Assembly (NCBI RefSeq): GCF_003634965.1
Contig: NZ_RBXP01000020.1
Location: 124,001 to 188,000, forward strand
Source: Azonexus fungiphilus
Lineage (GTDB): Bacteria; Pseudomonadota; Gammaproteobacteria; Burkholderiales; Rhodocyclaceae
DNA: 64,000 bases
Direction: 5' to 3'
The position numbers were made by a program, and so were the translations under genes. Below the pieces are notes generated by a model. It saw only the letters and a list, made by a program, of their open reading frames with translations. It was not told the origin of the DNA and searched no databases. Each line of letters begins with the position of its first letter. Positions within the stretch are counted from its first letter, which is position 1. Below, in pieces: positions 17,014 through 30,833 of this stretch.

Positions 17014-17534
17014 TGAAACTCCTGCCTGCCGTCTTGTTTGCCCTCGGTTTGAGCGCCTGCGCCTCGGGCGGTATCGAGCAGTACCGCGATGCCCGGCCGG
17101 GGCTCGACCTGACCCAGTACCTGAACGGCCGGCTCGAGGCCTGGGGGATGTTCCAGGGCCGCGATGGGCGCGTGCAGAAACACTTTCACGTCGCCATCGA
17201 TGCCCGCTGGGCGGGCAATGTCGGGATCATCGACGAGGATTTCAGCTGGTCCGACGGCAGCCGCTCGCGTCGGGTCTGGACGCTGACCCGCCAGGCCGAC
17301 GGCAGCTTCCGCGGACGCGCCGACGACGTCGTCGGCGAGGCGGTCGGCGAAGTCGCCGGCAATGCCTTGCGCTGGCGCTACGTGCTCGCCTTGCCGGTCG
17401 ATGGCAAGGTCTATCACGTCGATTTCGACGACTGGATGTTCCTGGTCGGCGACAAGGTGATGCTCAACCGCTCGTCGATGTCGAAATGGGGTTTCCATCT
17501 CGGCGAAGTGACGCTCAGTTTCGTCAAGCCATGA
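17010..17534 (+). CDS. DUF3833 lipoprotein
   Basis: 174-aa predicted lipoprotein (lipobox GLSACASG, Cys about residue 17). The body shows the DUF3833 pattern: YLNGRLEAWGMFQGRDGRVQ, FSWSDGSRSRRVWTLTR, GEVAGNALRWRYVLALPVDG and VMLNRSSMSKWGFHLGEVTL. It resembles a lipocalin/START-like lipid-binding barrel, again suiting the lipid theme. It starts with tandem ATG codons at 17010 and 17013; the first overlaps the MFS stop. Confidence 0.85.
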   Translation: MMKLLPAVLFALGLSACASGGIEQYRDARPGLDLTQYLNGRLEAWGMFQGRDGRVQKHFHVAIDARWAGNVGIIDEDFSWSDGSRSRRVWTLTRQADGSFRGRADDVVGEAVGEVAGNALRWRYVLALPVDGKVYHVDFDDWMFLVGDKVMLNRSSMSKWGFHLGEVTLSFVKP

Positions 17535-18286
17535 ATCCGGCCATCGTCGACTGGCAGGGGCGGCGGGTCTGGCTGGTCGGTGCTTCCAGCGGCATCGGCG
17601 CGGCCCTGGCGGAAAACCTGGCGGCCCGCGGCGCCCGCCTGGCGCTGTCGGCGCGGCGGGTCGAGCGGCTGCAGGGCCTTGGCCTGGCCGATGTCTTGCT
17701 GTTGCCCTGCGATGCCACCGACGTCGCTGCACTGGCGGCAGCCCGTGCCGAACTGGTCGCCTGCTGGGGCGGCGTCGACCTGGTCATCTACCTGGCCGGC
17801 GACTACCAGCCGATGCGCGCCGACGACTTCGACCTGGCGCTCGCCGAGCGCATCGTCGAGGTCAATTTCAATGCCGCGCTGCGTCTGGTCTCGGTCGTCC
17901 TCGGCGACCTCCGCCCCGGTGGCGGCATTGCCTTCTTCGCCAGCGTCGCCGGCTATCGCGGCCTGCCGCGGGCGCTCGCCTACGGTCCGGGCAAGGCGGC
18001 CTTGATCCACTTCGCCGAATGCCTGCACCTCGACCTGGCGCCGCGTGGCATCGGTGTCTGGGTGGTCAATCCCGGCTTCGTCGCCAGCCAGCTGACGGCG
18101 CGCAACGATTTCGCCATGCCGGCCCTGCTGACGCCGGCGCAAGCGGCGGCTGCCACGGTCGACGGCCTGCGCGGCGGAAAATTCGAAATCCACTTTCCCC
18201 GGCGCTTCACCTGCTGGCTGAAGCTCCTTGCCCTGTTGCCGTATGGCTGGTCTTTCCGGCTGATCCGGCGTTTTACCGGAGGTTGA
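17531..18286 (+). CDS. short-chain dehydrogenase/reductase
   Basis: 251-aa classical SDR oxidoreductase. The NAD(P) motif is LVGASSGIGAALAE, the structural motif is YLAGDY (in place of NNAG), and the catalytic set is Ser in FFASVAGYRG with Tyr and Lys in AYGPGKAAL (YxxxK). The C-terminal ~25 residues are hydrophobic then basic, suggesting membrane association. The substrate is unknown; the position in this operon suggests reduction of a lipid or aldehyde product. ATGA overlap with the DUF3833 gene. Confidence 0.88.
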   Translation: MNPAIVDWQGRRVWLVGASSGIGAALAENLAARGARLALSARRVERLQGLGLADVLLLPCDATDVAALAAARAELVACWGGVDLVIYLAGDYQPMRADDFDLALAERIVEVNFNAALRLVSVVLGDLRPGGGIAFFASVAGYRGLPRALAYGPGKAALIHFAECLHLDLAPRGIGVWVVNPGFVASQLTARNDFAMPALLTPAQAAAATVDGLRGGKFEIHFPRRFTCWLKLLALLPYGWSFRLIRRFTGG

Positions 18287-18287
18287 G

Positions 18288-18752
18288 ATGCCGCTCGACG
18301 ACCTGATCCACTTCTACCAGACCCTGACCCCCGATGGCGTTCGTCGCTTCGGCGAGTTCTACAGTGCCGACGCCTATTTCAAGGACCCGTTCAACGAGGT
18401 ACGCGGGCTGGCCGCGATCGAGGCGATCTTCGCGCACATGTTCCGCCAGGTCGATGCGCCGCGTTTTTGCGTCACCGAGCAGATCGTCGATGGCGGCGCT
18501 GCGATGCTGGTCTGGACCTTCCATTTCCGCAGCCGCTGGCCGCTCGCCGCCGATCGCGTGATGCGCGGCGTTTCCCACCTGCGCTTCGCCGCCGACGGCA
18601 AGGTCGATTACCACCGCGACTACTGGGACACCGGCGAGGAGCTGTACCTGCAGCTACCCGGCCTCGGGCTGCTGATGCGCGGCTTGCGCCGCGCCCTCGG
18701 CACGCCCGCTGCTGCCTCGGGCCGGTCTCACTCGACCGGCGCGAAGCCGTAG
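18288..18752 (+). CDS. NTF2/SnoaL-like small protein
   Basis: 154-aa cone-fold protein of the NTF2-like superfamily: FGEFYSADAYFKDPFNEVRG, IFAHMFRQVDAPRFCVTEQI, AMLVWTFHFRSRWPLAAD and GKVDYHRDYWDTGEELYL. Members in such clusters may act as isomerases or lipid-binding proteins, but no catalytic site can be assigned. It is the last gene of the nine-gene operon; its 3' end overlaps the convergent zinc-ribbon gene by 25 bp and the last ~20 residues look unconserved. Confidence 0.78.
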   Translation: MPLDDLIHFYQTLTPDGVRRFGEFYSADAYFKDPFNEVRGLAAIEAIFAHMFRQVDAPRFCVTEQIVDGGAAMLVWTFHFRSRWPLAADRVMRGVSHLRFAADGKVDYHRDYWDTGEELYLQLPGLGLLMRGLRRALGTPAAASGRSHSTGAKP

Positions 18753-19090
18753 TAGGAGCCGTAGGCCGACGGCGCCGGCGCGTAGGCGGCGACCTTGATC
18801 GCATCCGGCACGCTGACGCGGTCGGTGAATCCGTCCACACCACCGTCGTCCTGCTGCCAGCGGGACTCGACCTCGGCATCGCTGAGCCGTTCCAGGCCGA
18901 GGCTGGCATCGAAACGCGGCGAGCGGTATTCGACGGCGGTGTCGTGGGCAATGAACAGGGTATGGGGGCAGGCGGTGATCCGGGTTTCGTCGGCCGGGTC
19001 GGCGCCGATCACGCGGGTGCCGCAGAACGGGCAATGCACCGGCGTGTAGTAATGGGTCTTCAGTTCGGTGCGCTGGATGCTGGGAGTCAT
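18728..19090 (-). CDS. small zinc-ribbon-like protein of unknown function
   Basis: 120-aa cytosolic protein. A CPFC pair near residue 20 and a later ACPH give a possible zinc ribbon (VHCPFCGTRVIGAD, ITACPHTLFIAHD). The C-terminal half is acidic and aromatic (YGSYYGFAPVE at the end). I do not recognise a named family. An SD-like GGAAAG precedes the ATG at 19090. It is transcribed with the 58-aa gene upstream and is convergent with the NTF2-like gene, overlapping it by 25 bp. Confidence 0.7.
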   Translation of the reverse strand: MTPSIQRTELKTHYYTPVHCPFCGTRVIGADPADETRITACPHTLFIAHDTAVEYRSPRFDASLGLERLSDAEVESRWQQDDGGVDGFTDRVSVPDAIKVAAYAPAPSAYGSYYGFAPVE

Positions 19091-19112
19091 CGGATCTTTC
19101 CTGGTTGGGGGC

Positions 19113-19289
19113 TTAGCGCCGGAAGGCGGGATGGCGACGCAGGTCGCAATGGGAGAGGCCGGCCAGTTCGCCGACCACGCGGTTGATGCCGTGGCCGAGC
19201 AGCCACCAGGCATTGCCGTAGGGCAGGACGGAAACGCCGGCTTCGGCGCAGAGTTGTTGAGCACGCGCTCGTTGTTGTTCGAGATTCAT
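19113..19289 (-). CDS. 58-aa protein of unknown function
   Basis: Short protein with host-like codon use: an N-terminal helix MNLEQQRARAQQLCAEAG, then VSVLPYGNAWWLLGHGINRV and GELAGLSHCDLRRHPAFRR. It lies 22 bp upstream of the zinc-ribbon gene, in the same direction, suggesting a two-gene unit. The ATG at 19289 is preceded by an A/G-rich but weak SD. It has the look of a conserved small protein, but I cannot assign a family or function. Confidence 0.6.
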   Translation of the reverse strand: MNLEQQRARAQQLCAEAGVSVLPYGNAWWLLGHGINRVVGELAGLSHCDLRRHPAFRR

Positions 19290-19643
19290 GATTTCTTTCG
19301 TCAATGGCCCGACGCCGGCCAATGCCGGTCGGGCGGCCCCGGGGCGCGCCGCTGGCGCGGGGAAGGGGCGTGGGCGGCGCTTTGCCGCGCCGGTGGGGAA
19401 CACCGTCGGTGTCGGGAGGTCAGGCCTTGGCCTGGGCATTTGCCCCGCTTGCTTCGGCGATGGCAGAAGGCGGTATCCGGCCGGAGGCCAGGGATTCAGG
19501 GCGGGAAGTGAATTGCGGAAAGCTGCGGCGGGCGGTGCGCGGAAAGCGCCCGGCGGTGCCGTCATCAGGGGAAAGCGAGGTTTTGGCGGGGCTCGTATGG
19601 GCAGCACAGCCGCTTTCGCTGCGGTGCACAATACGCGTCATTG
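19290..19643. other. 354-bp intergenic stretch with a GC-rich hairpin
   Basis: No convincing gene. A 78-codon open frame on the minus strand (19420-19656) overlaps the end of the deacetylase gene and has no SD or recognisable content. A GC-rich stem-loop lies at about 19306-19333 (GCCCGA and CCGGC arms pairing with TCGGGC and GCCGG, loop CAAT), which could end transcription from the deacetylase or cap the 58-aa gene mRNA; it lacks a clear T-run. Confidence 0.4.
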
Positions 19644-20561
19644 TCAGGAATGGCAACCGAAATCCCGAAACAGCCGGTGTGCCAGGCGGATCGTTGCCGC
19701 GTGGATGGCGACCGTATCGTCGATGTTGCGGGCGTAGCCGCCGGCCATCGCGATCGCCACCGGCAGTTCGCGTTCGTGGCAGCCGGTCAGGACCATCCGG
19801 TCGCGTTCGCGCAGCCCGTCGAAGGTCAGCGCCAAGCGGCCGAGACGGTCATCGTGGTAAGGGTCGGCCCCGGCCAGGTAGATGACCAGGTCGGGGCGGG
19901 CGAGGTCGAGGGCGGTGTCGAGGCCATGGCGCAACTGCAGCAGGTAGGCCTGGTCGCCGCAACGGTCGGGCAGTTCGATGTCGAGGTCGCTGTTTTCCTT
20001 GGCGAACGGGTAGTTGCGGGCGCCGTGGATGGAAAAGGTGAAGCTGCGCTCGTCACCGCGCAGGATGGCGGCGGTGCCGTTGCCCTGGTGTACGTCGCAA
20101 TCGACGATCAGCACGCGGTCGACGCGGCCTTCGGCCTGCATCGCGCGGGCGGCGACGGCGGCGTCGTTGAACACGCAGAAGCCCTCGCCGTGATCGGCGA
20201 AAGCGTGGTGGGTGCCGCCGGCGAGGGTGGCGGCAACGCCGTCGCGCAGCGCAGCGCGGCAGGCGGCGAGGGTGGCGCCGGCGGAGCGCCGGGAGCGCTC
20301 GACCATTTGCGCCGACCACGGGAAACCGATGGCTTTTTGTGCCTTTTCGTCGAGTCGACCGTCAACGACCCGGGCGATGTAATCGGGGTCGTGGGCGCGC
20401 GCCAGCTCCTCGTCGCTGGCCGCCGGCGGGACCTGGAAGTCGGCGGCCGAGAACTCGCCCGAAGCGAGCAGCGCCTGGCGCAGCCGGGCGTACTTCTCCA
20501 TCGGGAAGCGGTGCCCCGGCGGCAGCGGCAGGACGAAAACGTCGGTGTAGAACAGCTGCAC
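19644..20561 (-). CDS. histone deacetylase-superfamily zinc amidohydrolase
   Basis: 305-aa arginase-deacetylase fold protein (COG0123). The metal and catalytic motifs are in order: HDPDYIARVVDG, LAGGTHHAFADHGEGFCVFN (tandem His and Asn-Asp), VLIVDCDVHQGNGTAAIL (Asp-x-His ligands), YLAGADPYHDD, and the closing AMAGGYARN in place of GGY. It should remove acetyl groups from small molecules, polyamines or proteins. The start is a GTG at 20561, 18 bp after the cnoX stop, suggesting the two are cotranscribed. Confidence 0.88.
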   Translation of the reverse strand: MQLFYTDVFVLPLPPGHRFPMEKYARLRQALLASGEFSAADFQVPPAASDEELARAHDPDYIARVVDGRLDEKAQKAIGFPWSAQMVERSRRSAGATLAACRAALRDGVAATLAGGTHHAFADHGEGFCVFNDAAVAARAMQAEGRVDRVLIVDCDVHQGNGTAAILRGDERSFTFSIHGARNYPFAKENSDLDIELPDRCGDQAYLLQLRHGLDTALDLARPDLVIYLAGADPYHDDRLGRLALTFDGLRERDRMVLTGCHERELPVAIAMAGGYARNIDDTVAIHAATIRLAHRLFRDFGCHS

Positions 20562-20579
20562 GACCGACGGCGGGCGGAT

Positions 20580-24038
<3,459 letters not shown>

Positions 24039-24042
<4 letters not shown>

Positions 24043-24347
24043 GCGTCCGTGGCTACCTGATCGCCGAAGCCTCGGTGCGCGATCCGGCGGCCTACGAGAT
24101 CTACAAGGCGCTCGCCCAGGCGGCGATCGCCCAATACGGCGGGCGCTACCTGGTGCGCGGCGGCGACAGCGAAGTCCTCGAGGGCGGCTGGGCCAAGCCG
24201 CCGCGGCTGGTCATCGTCGAATTCGAATCGCCCGAACAGGCCCGCCGCTTTTACGCCTCGCCGGAATACCAGGCTGCGCGCACAGCGCGCCTGGCGGTCG
24301 CGGACATGAACATGCTGGTCGTCGCCGGCGTAGATAATTTACTTTAA
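24039..24347 (+). CDS. DUF1330 family protein
   Basis: 102-aa dimeric alpha-beta barrel-type protein of the DUF1330 family: [73 protein letters not shown]. The function is unknown. The start is a GTG overlapping the kdsA stop (GTGA). It sits between kdsA and eno, a position often occupied by this family in betaproteobacteria. Confidence 0.9.
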
Positions 24348-24368
24348 TTACTGACTGTAACTTACTGA

Positions 24369-25664
<1,296 letters not shown>

Positions 25665-25670
25665 TTCTCG

Positions 25671-25961
25671 ATGCGCTGGCTGACGGTCGGCCTCCTCGCC
25701 CTGGTCGTCCTCCTCCAGTACCCGCTGTGGCTGGGCAAGGGAGGATGGCTCAAGGTATGGGAGTACGACCGGCAGCTGAAGGTCCAGAAGGAAGAAACGC
25801 GTCAGCTGGAAATCCGCAACGCGGGCTTCGATGCCGAAGTCCGCGATCTGAAGCAGGGTTACGACGCGATCGAGGAGCGCGCGCGCTTCGAACTGGGCAT
25901 GGTCAAGCAGGACGAGGTCTTCGTCCAGATGCCCGAACAAAGCCCTGAAAAACGCCCGTAA
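25671..25961 (+). CDS. ftsB: cell division protein FtsB
   Basis: 96-aa bitopic inner-membrane divisome protein. A single transmembrane segment at residues ~2-20 ([19 protein letters not shown]) is followed by a periplasmic coiled coil ([38 protein letters not shown]) and the conserved [11 protein letters not shown]. With FtsL and FtsQ it regulates septal peptidoglycan synthesis. Starts 6 bp after eno, so cotranscription is expected. Confidence 0.95.
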   Translation: MRWLTVGLLALVVLLQYPLWLGKGGWLKVWEYDRQLKVQKEETRQLEIRNAGFDAEVRDLKQGYDAIEERARFELGMVKQDEVFVQMPEQSPEKRP

Positions 25962-26048
25962 AAAGCCGTCGACCGTAGTAGCCACGGCCATCTTGCTCAG
26001 CTAGAATCGTTCTCAGCAGTCCCGCCCCGAGCGCTCAAGGAGAACGAC

Positions 26049-26522
26049 ATGCTGCTCAAGAATGGCGATCAAGCCCCAACGTTTTCGTTGCCGGATGCCG
26101 ATATGGAGACTGTCGATCTGGCCGCTTTCCGTAACCGCAACCACGTCGTCCTGATGTTCTACCCGAAGGACGGAACACCTTGCTGTACCCGCGAAGTCAC
26201 CGATTTCGCCGATCACGAGGACGATTTTCGCAAGCACGGCTGCATCGTGCTCGGCATCAACCGGGAGGACTGCCTGAAACACCAGGATTTCCGGGACAAG
26301 GAAGGCATCGGCATCGGTCTGCTCTCCGATGCCGAAGGCACGGTCTGCCAGCAGTACGGCGTCTGGCAGGCCAGGGAAGTCGAAGGGCAGCAGAAGTTCG
26401 GGATCGTCCGCTCGACCTTCGTCATCGATCGCAACGGCCTCATCCGCCATGCGCTTTACAACGTCAATTACAAGGGTCACGCACTGGAGGTGCTGGGCCT
26501 GGTGAAGGAACTCAATTCATGA
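26049..26522 (+). CDS. bcp: peroxiredoxin, Bcp/PrxQ family
   Basis: 157-aa thiol peroxidase: GDQAPTFSLPDADMETVDLA, VVLMFYPKDGTPCCTREV, RSTFVIDRNGLIRHALYNVN. The peroxidatic cysteine is Cys46 by alignment with the family TPGCT motif, here TPCCT, so an extra Cys45 precedes it. The usual resolving Cys five residues later is absent (CTREVTDF), leaving a 1-Cys or atypical mechanism; Cys76/Cys81 in the KHGCIVLGINREDC region could substitute. SD AAGGAGAA is strong. ATGA-coupled to the FKBP gene. Confidence 0.92.
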   Translation: MLLKNGDQAPTFSLPDADMETVDLAAFRNRNHVVLMFYPKDGTPCCTREVTDFADHEDDFRKHGCIVLGINREDCLKHQDFRDKEGIGIGLLSDAEGTVCQQYGVWQAREVEGQQKFGIVRSTFVIDRNGLIRHALYNVNYKGHALEVLGLVKELNS

Positions 26523-27016
26523 ACCAGCAGGTTGTTAAAAATACCGTCATCACCCTCGACTACCACGTCACCGATCCGGATGGCGAGGTGGTCGACGAAG
26601 GCCGCGATCCGCTCGTCTACCTGCATGGCGGTTACGACGACATCTTCCCGAAGATCGAGGAAGCGCTGCAGGGCAAGGCTGTCGGCGAGTCGGTGCAGGT
26701 CAAGCTGCAGCCCGACGAAGCCTTCGGCGAGTACGACCCGTCGCTGGTCCAGATCGAGCCGCGCAAGGATTTCCCCAAGGAACTGGAAGTCGGCATGCAG
26801 TTCGAAGGCGGCCCGGAAGACGGCGGTGACGACGATTTCGTCATCTACCGCGTTACCGACATCGCCGACGGCAAGGTCGTGCTCGACGGCAACCACCCGC
26901 TCGCCGGCAGCGCGCTGGTGTTCACCTGCACGGTCACCGCGATCCGTCCGGCCAGCGCCGAAGAGATCGAGCACGGTCACGTGCATGGTGGTGACGACGA
27001 GGAAGGCTGCCACTGA
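26519..27016 (+). CDS. SlyD-like FKBP-type peptidyl-prolyl isomerase
   Basis: 165-aa cytosolic prolyl isomerase/chaperone. FKBP core with an IF (insert-in-flap) domain: VITLDYHVTDPDGEVVDEG, PLVYLHGGYDDIFPKIEEAL, VQVKLQPDEAFGEYDPSLV, VVLDGNHPLAGSALVFTCTV. The C-terminus ends with a short metal-binding-type tail HGHVHGGDDEEGCH, like a reduced SlyD tail, suggesting nickel or zinc binding. Coupled to bcp by ATGA. Confidence 0.93.
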   Translation: MNQQVVKNTVITLDYHVTDPDGEVVDEGRDPLVYLHGGYDDIFPKIEEALQGKAVGESVQVKLQPDEAFGEYDPSLVQIEPRKDFPKELEVGMQFEGGPEDGGDDDFVIYRVTDIADGKVVLDGNHPLAGSALVFTCTVTAIRPASAEEIEHGHVHGGDDEEGCH

Positions 27017-27028
27017 GGCAGCCCCGGC

Positions 27029-27991
27029 TCACGGCCTGGCCGGCGGCCAGGCGTGGGTCTCGAAACGGAACAGCGCCGGCGCTTCACTATCGATGACGCC
27101 GCGCGTCCAGCCCATGATCGGGTAGCCGAAGGTCTCGACCCGCGTGAAATTGTCGATCCGCTTGCCGCGTGCGTCGCGCAGCGGCTTGTCGATGCGGCTG
27201 ATGTGGGTGTCGCCGTGCACGGCGACGACCTGGCCCGGAAAATTCAGTGTTTCCTCGCGCAGGGCGACCAGGAAATCGCGGTAGCCGCTATGCGGAAAGC
27301 CCTGGGCATGGTGGATGAAGCCCGGGTTGGCCTGGAACATCAGGACGATGCCGCGCAGCTTCTCGCGCCGCGCCAGCGCGAAATTTTCCCGGAGCCAGGC
27401 GAGCACGTGCGGGTTGCGGGCCAGGAATTCGGCCGATGGCTGTTGCGTCAGCCCCCAGTTGTTGTTGCCGCCGGGCAGGTTGAAGCTGACGAACAGCACC
27501 GGCCCGAGGCGCCAGCGTGCATGCTCGACATAGCTTCCCGGCTGGCGCTCGAGTGCCAGCTTGCGCCGGCCGAGCGACTGGCCGTCGTGCCAGAACAGCT
27601 GGCGCAGCTTGTCCAGGCGTTCGAGCGCGACATAGCCGCCGTTGTTCAGGCGCGTGCAGTCGGACCACTCGTTGTCGCCGGGGATGAAGACGAAGGGCAC
27701 CCGGCTGTCGTCGAAGAGCTGTCGCCGGTCCTCGAAGACGGCATCGTCGCAGCGGTCGGCGCCGTGCTTGAAGTCGCCGATGTGGGCGATGAAATCGACG
27801 TGGCTGTCGGCGATCGCCGAGAGCATCTTCGGCAATTCGGCGCGTTCGGCCCGCGAGTAGGGGACGTCGCCGATCAGCCCGAAGCGCCAGATCTCGGCGG
27901 CCGCCGGCAGGGCGGCGACGAGGACGCTGACGGTCAACGCGGTTTTCAGGGCAAAAACCAGGTCGACCGTGAACTTGCCGCGCCGTCTCAC
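27029..27991 (-). CDS. exported calcineurin-like metallophosphoesterase
   Basis: 320-aa protein with a basic N-terminus and hydrophobic signal (cleavage near LPAAAE). Metallophosphoesterase motifs in order: [51 protein letters not shown]. Hydrolyses an unknown phosphoester in the periplasm. The start is a GTG at 27991 overlapping the mutS stop (GTGA), so the two are probably cotranscribed. It is convergent with the FKBP gene, 12 bp apart. Confidence 0.85.
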   Translation of the reverse strand: MRRRGKFTVDLVFALKTALTVSVLVAALPAAAEIWRFGLIGDVPYSRAERAELPKMLSAIADSHVDFIAHIGDFKHGADRCDDAVFEDRRQLFDDSRVPFVFIPGDNEWSDCTRLNNGGYVALERLDKLRQLFWHDGQSLGRRKLALERQPGSYVEHARWRLGPVLFVSFNLPGGNNNWGLTQQPSAEFLARNPHVLAWLRENFALARREKLRGIVLMFQANPGFIHHAQGFPHSGYRDFLVALREETLNFPGQVVAVHGDTHISRIDKPLRDARGKRIDNFTRVETFGYPIMGWTRGVIDSEAPALFRFETHAWPPARP

Positions 27992-30576
27992 TTGAGCAGG
28001 CCCTTGAGCGCGTAGAGCGCGTCCAGCGCTTCGCGCGGTGTCAGGCTGTCGGGGTCGATGGCGGCGAGATGCTCGACCACCGGATGCGCTTCCGGTTCGG
28101 CGGCTTCGGCCAGTTCGGCCGGAAAATCCTGGGCGAACAGGTCGGGTTGCAGCGGGTCGACCGCAGCCCGCTGCTCGAACTCTCGTAACTGCTTGCGCGC
28201 GGCGCGCACGACGGCAGCCGGAATCCCCGCCAGCGCCGCCACCTGTATCCCGTAGCTCTGGTTGGCCGGGCCTTCCTCGACAGCGTGCATGAAGACGATG
28301 CGGTCGTTGTGTTCGACGGCGCCGAGGTGCACGTTGGCCAGTTCGCTGTATTCGTGCGACAGCCGGGTCAGTTCGAAATAGTGGGTGGCGAACAGCGTCA
28401 GGCTGCGGTTCTTGTCGATCAGGTGGCGCAGGATGGCGAAGGCCAGTGCCATGCCATCAAACGTGGACGTGCCGCGGCCGATCTCGTCCATCAGCACCAG
28501 GCTCTGGTTGGTCGCGTGATGCAGGATGGCGGCGGCCTCGGTCATCTCGACCATGAAGGTCGAACGTCCGGAGGCCAGGTCGTCGGAAGCGCCGATGCGC
28601 GTGAAGATGCGGTCGAGCGGGCCGAGCACGCAGCGGTCGGCGGGCACGAAGCTGCCGATGTGGGCGAGCAGGGCGATCAGCGCCACCTGGCGCATGTAGG
28701 TCGACTTACCGCCCATGTTCGGGCCGGTGATCAGCAGCAGGCGGCGCTCGTCAGCCAGCCGGCAGTCGTTGGCGATGAAGGTCTCGGCGCTTTGCGCCAG
28801 TTCGTTCTCGACCACCGGGTGACGGCCGCCTTCGACGGTCAACTGCGTTTCTTCGGCAAATTCCGGCTTGCACCAGTTGCGCTTCAGCGCCGACTCGGCG
28901 AAACCGGCGAGTAGATCCAGCTGGGCGACGGCGCGGGCGATGGTCTGCAGCGTCGGCACGACCGGCAGCAGCGCGTCGAGGATGCCCTCGTAGAGCAGCT
29001 TCTCGCGCGCCAGCGAACGTTCCTGCGCCGACAGTGCCTTGTCCTCGAAAGCCTTCAGCTCCGGCGTGATGTAGCGCTCGGCATTCTTCAGCGTCTGCCG
29101 GCGGCGGTAGTCGTCGGGAATCTTGTCGACATTGGCATGCGTGACCTCGATGTAGAAGCCATGCACCTTGTTGTATTCGACCTTGAGGCTGGCGATTCCG
29201 GTGCGCTCGCGTTCGCGCACCTCCATATCGACCAGAAAGGCGCCGCAGTTGTCGTTGAGCGAACGCAGCTCATCCAGGTCGGCGTCGAAACCCGGCGCGA
29301 TGACGCCGCCGTCGCGCACCTGGGCGCCTGGTTCGGCGGCGATGGCGCGGACCAGCAGTTCGAGGGCTTCCGCCGGCGTTTCGAGTTCGGCGAACGATTG
29401 CTGCAGCAAAGCCGACGGCGTGCCGGCCAGCGGCGCGCGCAGTTCCGGCAGGTGGGCCAGCGATTCGCGCAGGCTGGCGAGATCGCGCGGACGGGCGTTG
29501 CGCAGCGCGATGCGGCCGGCGATGCGCTCAATGTCGGCGATGCCGCGCAGGGCTTTTCTGACGTCGTAGGCAAGTCGACCGTAGTCGTCCTGCAAGGCCT
29601 CGACCGCGCCATGGCGGGCGGCCGGAATGGCACGGTCGCGCAGCGGGTGGTGCAGCGTGTGGCGCAGCAGGCGCGAGCCCATGCTGGTGACGCAGTTATC
29701 CAAAAGCGAAAACAGCGTCGGCGACGGCTGCCCGCGCAGCGTCTCGGTCAGTTCCAGGTTGCGCCGGGTGGCCAGGTCGAGGCCGAGATAGGCGCCCTCG
29801 ATTTCCACGGTCAGGCCGCGCAGATGCGGCAATTTTCCCGACTGCGTCGCCTGCGCGTACTGGAGCAGGGCGCCGGCCGCGGCAATCGCCGGCTTCAGCC
29901 CCTCGGCGCCGAAACCGGCGAGCGAGGCGACCTCGAACTGGTCGCAGAGCAGACGCCTGGCCGAATCGAAATCGAAATACCAGTCCGGCTGGCGCGTGCG
30001 CGCCACGTCGATGCCGAAATTGGGCGTCCAGCTTTCCGGATAGAGGATTTCCGCCGGGCGGATGCGCTCCAGCGTCGCCGGAATCTGTTCGGCCGGCACC
30101 TCGATCAGAATGAACTCGCCGCTGGCCAGATTGAGACGGGCGATACCGGCGGTGTTGCGCAAGGTCGTTACGGCGAGCAGCCACAGGTCCTGCTTGTCGT
30201 CGACCAGCGAAGCGTCGGTCAGCGTCCCCGGCGTGACGATGCGCGCCACGGCGCGTTCAACCGGCCCCTTGCTGGTCGCCGGATCGCCAATCTGCTCGCA
30301 GATCACCGCCGATTCGCCGAGCTTCACCAGCCGCGCCAGGTAGGGTTCCAGCGAGTGGAAGGGCACGCCGCACATCTTGATCGGCACCCCGGCCGACTGC
30401 CCTCGCGTGGTCAGCGTGATATCCAGGAGCCGCGCCGCCTTCTCGGCGTCCTCGTAGAACAGCTCGTAGAAATCACCCATGCGGTAGAAGAGCAGGGTGT
30501 TCGGATGCTTCGCCTTGAGCCCGAGGTACTGGACCATCATCGGGGTGTGCTTGGGGCTGTCGGCGGTTTTGCTCAT
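27988..30576 (-). CDS. mutS: DNA mismatch repair protein MutS
   Basis: 862-aa mismatch recognition ATPase. The N-terminal domain has the Phe-x-Glu mismatch-wedging motif in [14 protein letters not shown]; the lever, clamp and ATPase domains follow, with Walker [16 protein letters not shown], Walker B/signature [19 protein letters not shown] and [12 protein letters not shown]. The C-terminal dimerisation tail is present. Full length. The accessory island begins about 250 bp upstream of its start. Confidence 0.98.
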   Translation of the reverse strand: MSKTADSPKHTPMMVQYLGLKAKHPNTLLFYRMGDFYELFYEDAEKAARLLDITLTTRGQSAGVPIKMCGVPFHSLEPYLARLVKLGESAVICEQIGDPATSKGPVERAVARIVTPGTLTDASLVDDKQDLWLLAVTTLRNTAGIARLNLASGEFILIEVPAEQIPATLERIRPAEILYPESWTPNFGIDVARTRQPDWYFDFDSARRLLCDQFEVASLAGFGAEGLKPAIAAAGALLQYAQATQSGKLPHLRGLTVEIEGAYLGLDLATRRNLELTETLRGQPSPTLFSLLDNCVTSMGSRLLRHTLHHPLRDRAIPAARHGAVEALQDDYGRLAYDVRKALRGIADIERIAGRIALRNARPRDLASLRESLAHLPELRAPLAGTPSALLQQSFAELETPAEALELLVRAIAAEPGAQVRDGGVIAPGFDADLDELRSLNDNCGAFLVDMEVRERERTGIASLKVEYNKVHGFYIEVTHANVDKIPDDYRRRQTLKNAERYITPELKAFEDKALSAQERSLAREKLLYEGILDALLPVVPTLQTIARAVAQLDLLAGFAESALKRNWCKPEFAEETQLTVEGGRHPVVENELAQSAETFIANDCRLADERRLLLITGPNMGGKSTYMRQVALIALLAHIGSFVPADRCVLGPLDRIFTRIGASDDLASGRSTFMVEMTEAAAILHHATNQSLVLMDEIGRGTSTFDGMALAFAILRHLIDKNRSLTLFATHYFELTRLSHEYSELANVHLGAVEHNDRIVFMHAVEEGPANQSYGIQVAALAGIPAAVVRAARKQLREFEQRAAVDPLQPDLFAQDFPAELAEAAEPEAHPVVEHLAAIDPDSLTPREALDALYALKGLLK

Positions 30577-30714
30577 GGGGCTCGGGTCGGAAAAGGTGCC
30601 GATTTTAACAGGCGCGCGCTTGGTGGTGAGTGCATGCGCTCGTGGACAGTGGTTTAGCGGTCATCATCTTGCCCGGTCACGCGAGTGTTTGTGCTAAACA
30701 ATCCTTTGGGAGCA

Positions 30715-30728
30715 TTAATTTTAATTAA
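30715..30728. promoter_or_regulatory. AT-rich palindrome upstream of hipBA
   Basis: TTAATT-TT-AATTAA, a perfect 6-bp dyad in an AT-rich leader (about 30690-30833), markedly unlike the flanking GC-rich DNA. HipB-type repressors bind palindromes upstream of their own operon, so this is a candidate operator or UP-type element. A -10-like TATAGAAT is seen near 30771. Confidence 0.35.
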
Positions 30729-30833
30729 AGATTCCGTTTGGAGTGTTTATTTGAAGTGCCCAAGTATTTGTATAGAATCGACTACATGGAAGAACTTTGC
30801 AGTGCATGATTCACTCTCATCGGAAAATCTGGC

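Noticed and set aside
14340..17534. 1064-codon plus-strand frame through cfa and the MFS gene
   Set aside because: It is out of frame with clear cfa, chalcone isomerase-like and MFS products; only the last part is the DUF3833 gene.
19420..19656. 78-codon minus-strand frame upstream of the 58-aa gene
   Set aside because: Overlaps the deacetylase 3' end, no SD, Ser/Ala/Pro/Arg-rich with no recognisable content.
27034..27052. Hairpin GCCTGGCC/GGCCAGGC near the end of the phosphoesterase gene as a terminator
   Set aside because: It lies inside coding sequence and has no T-run.
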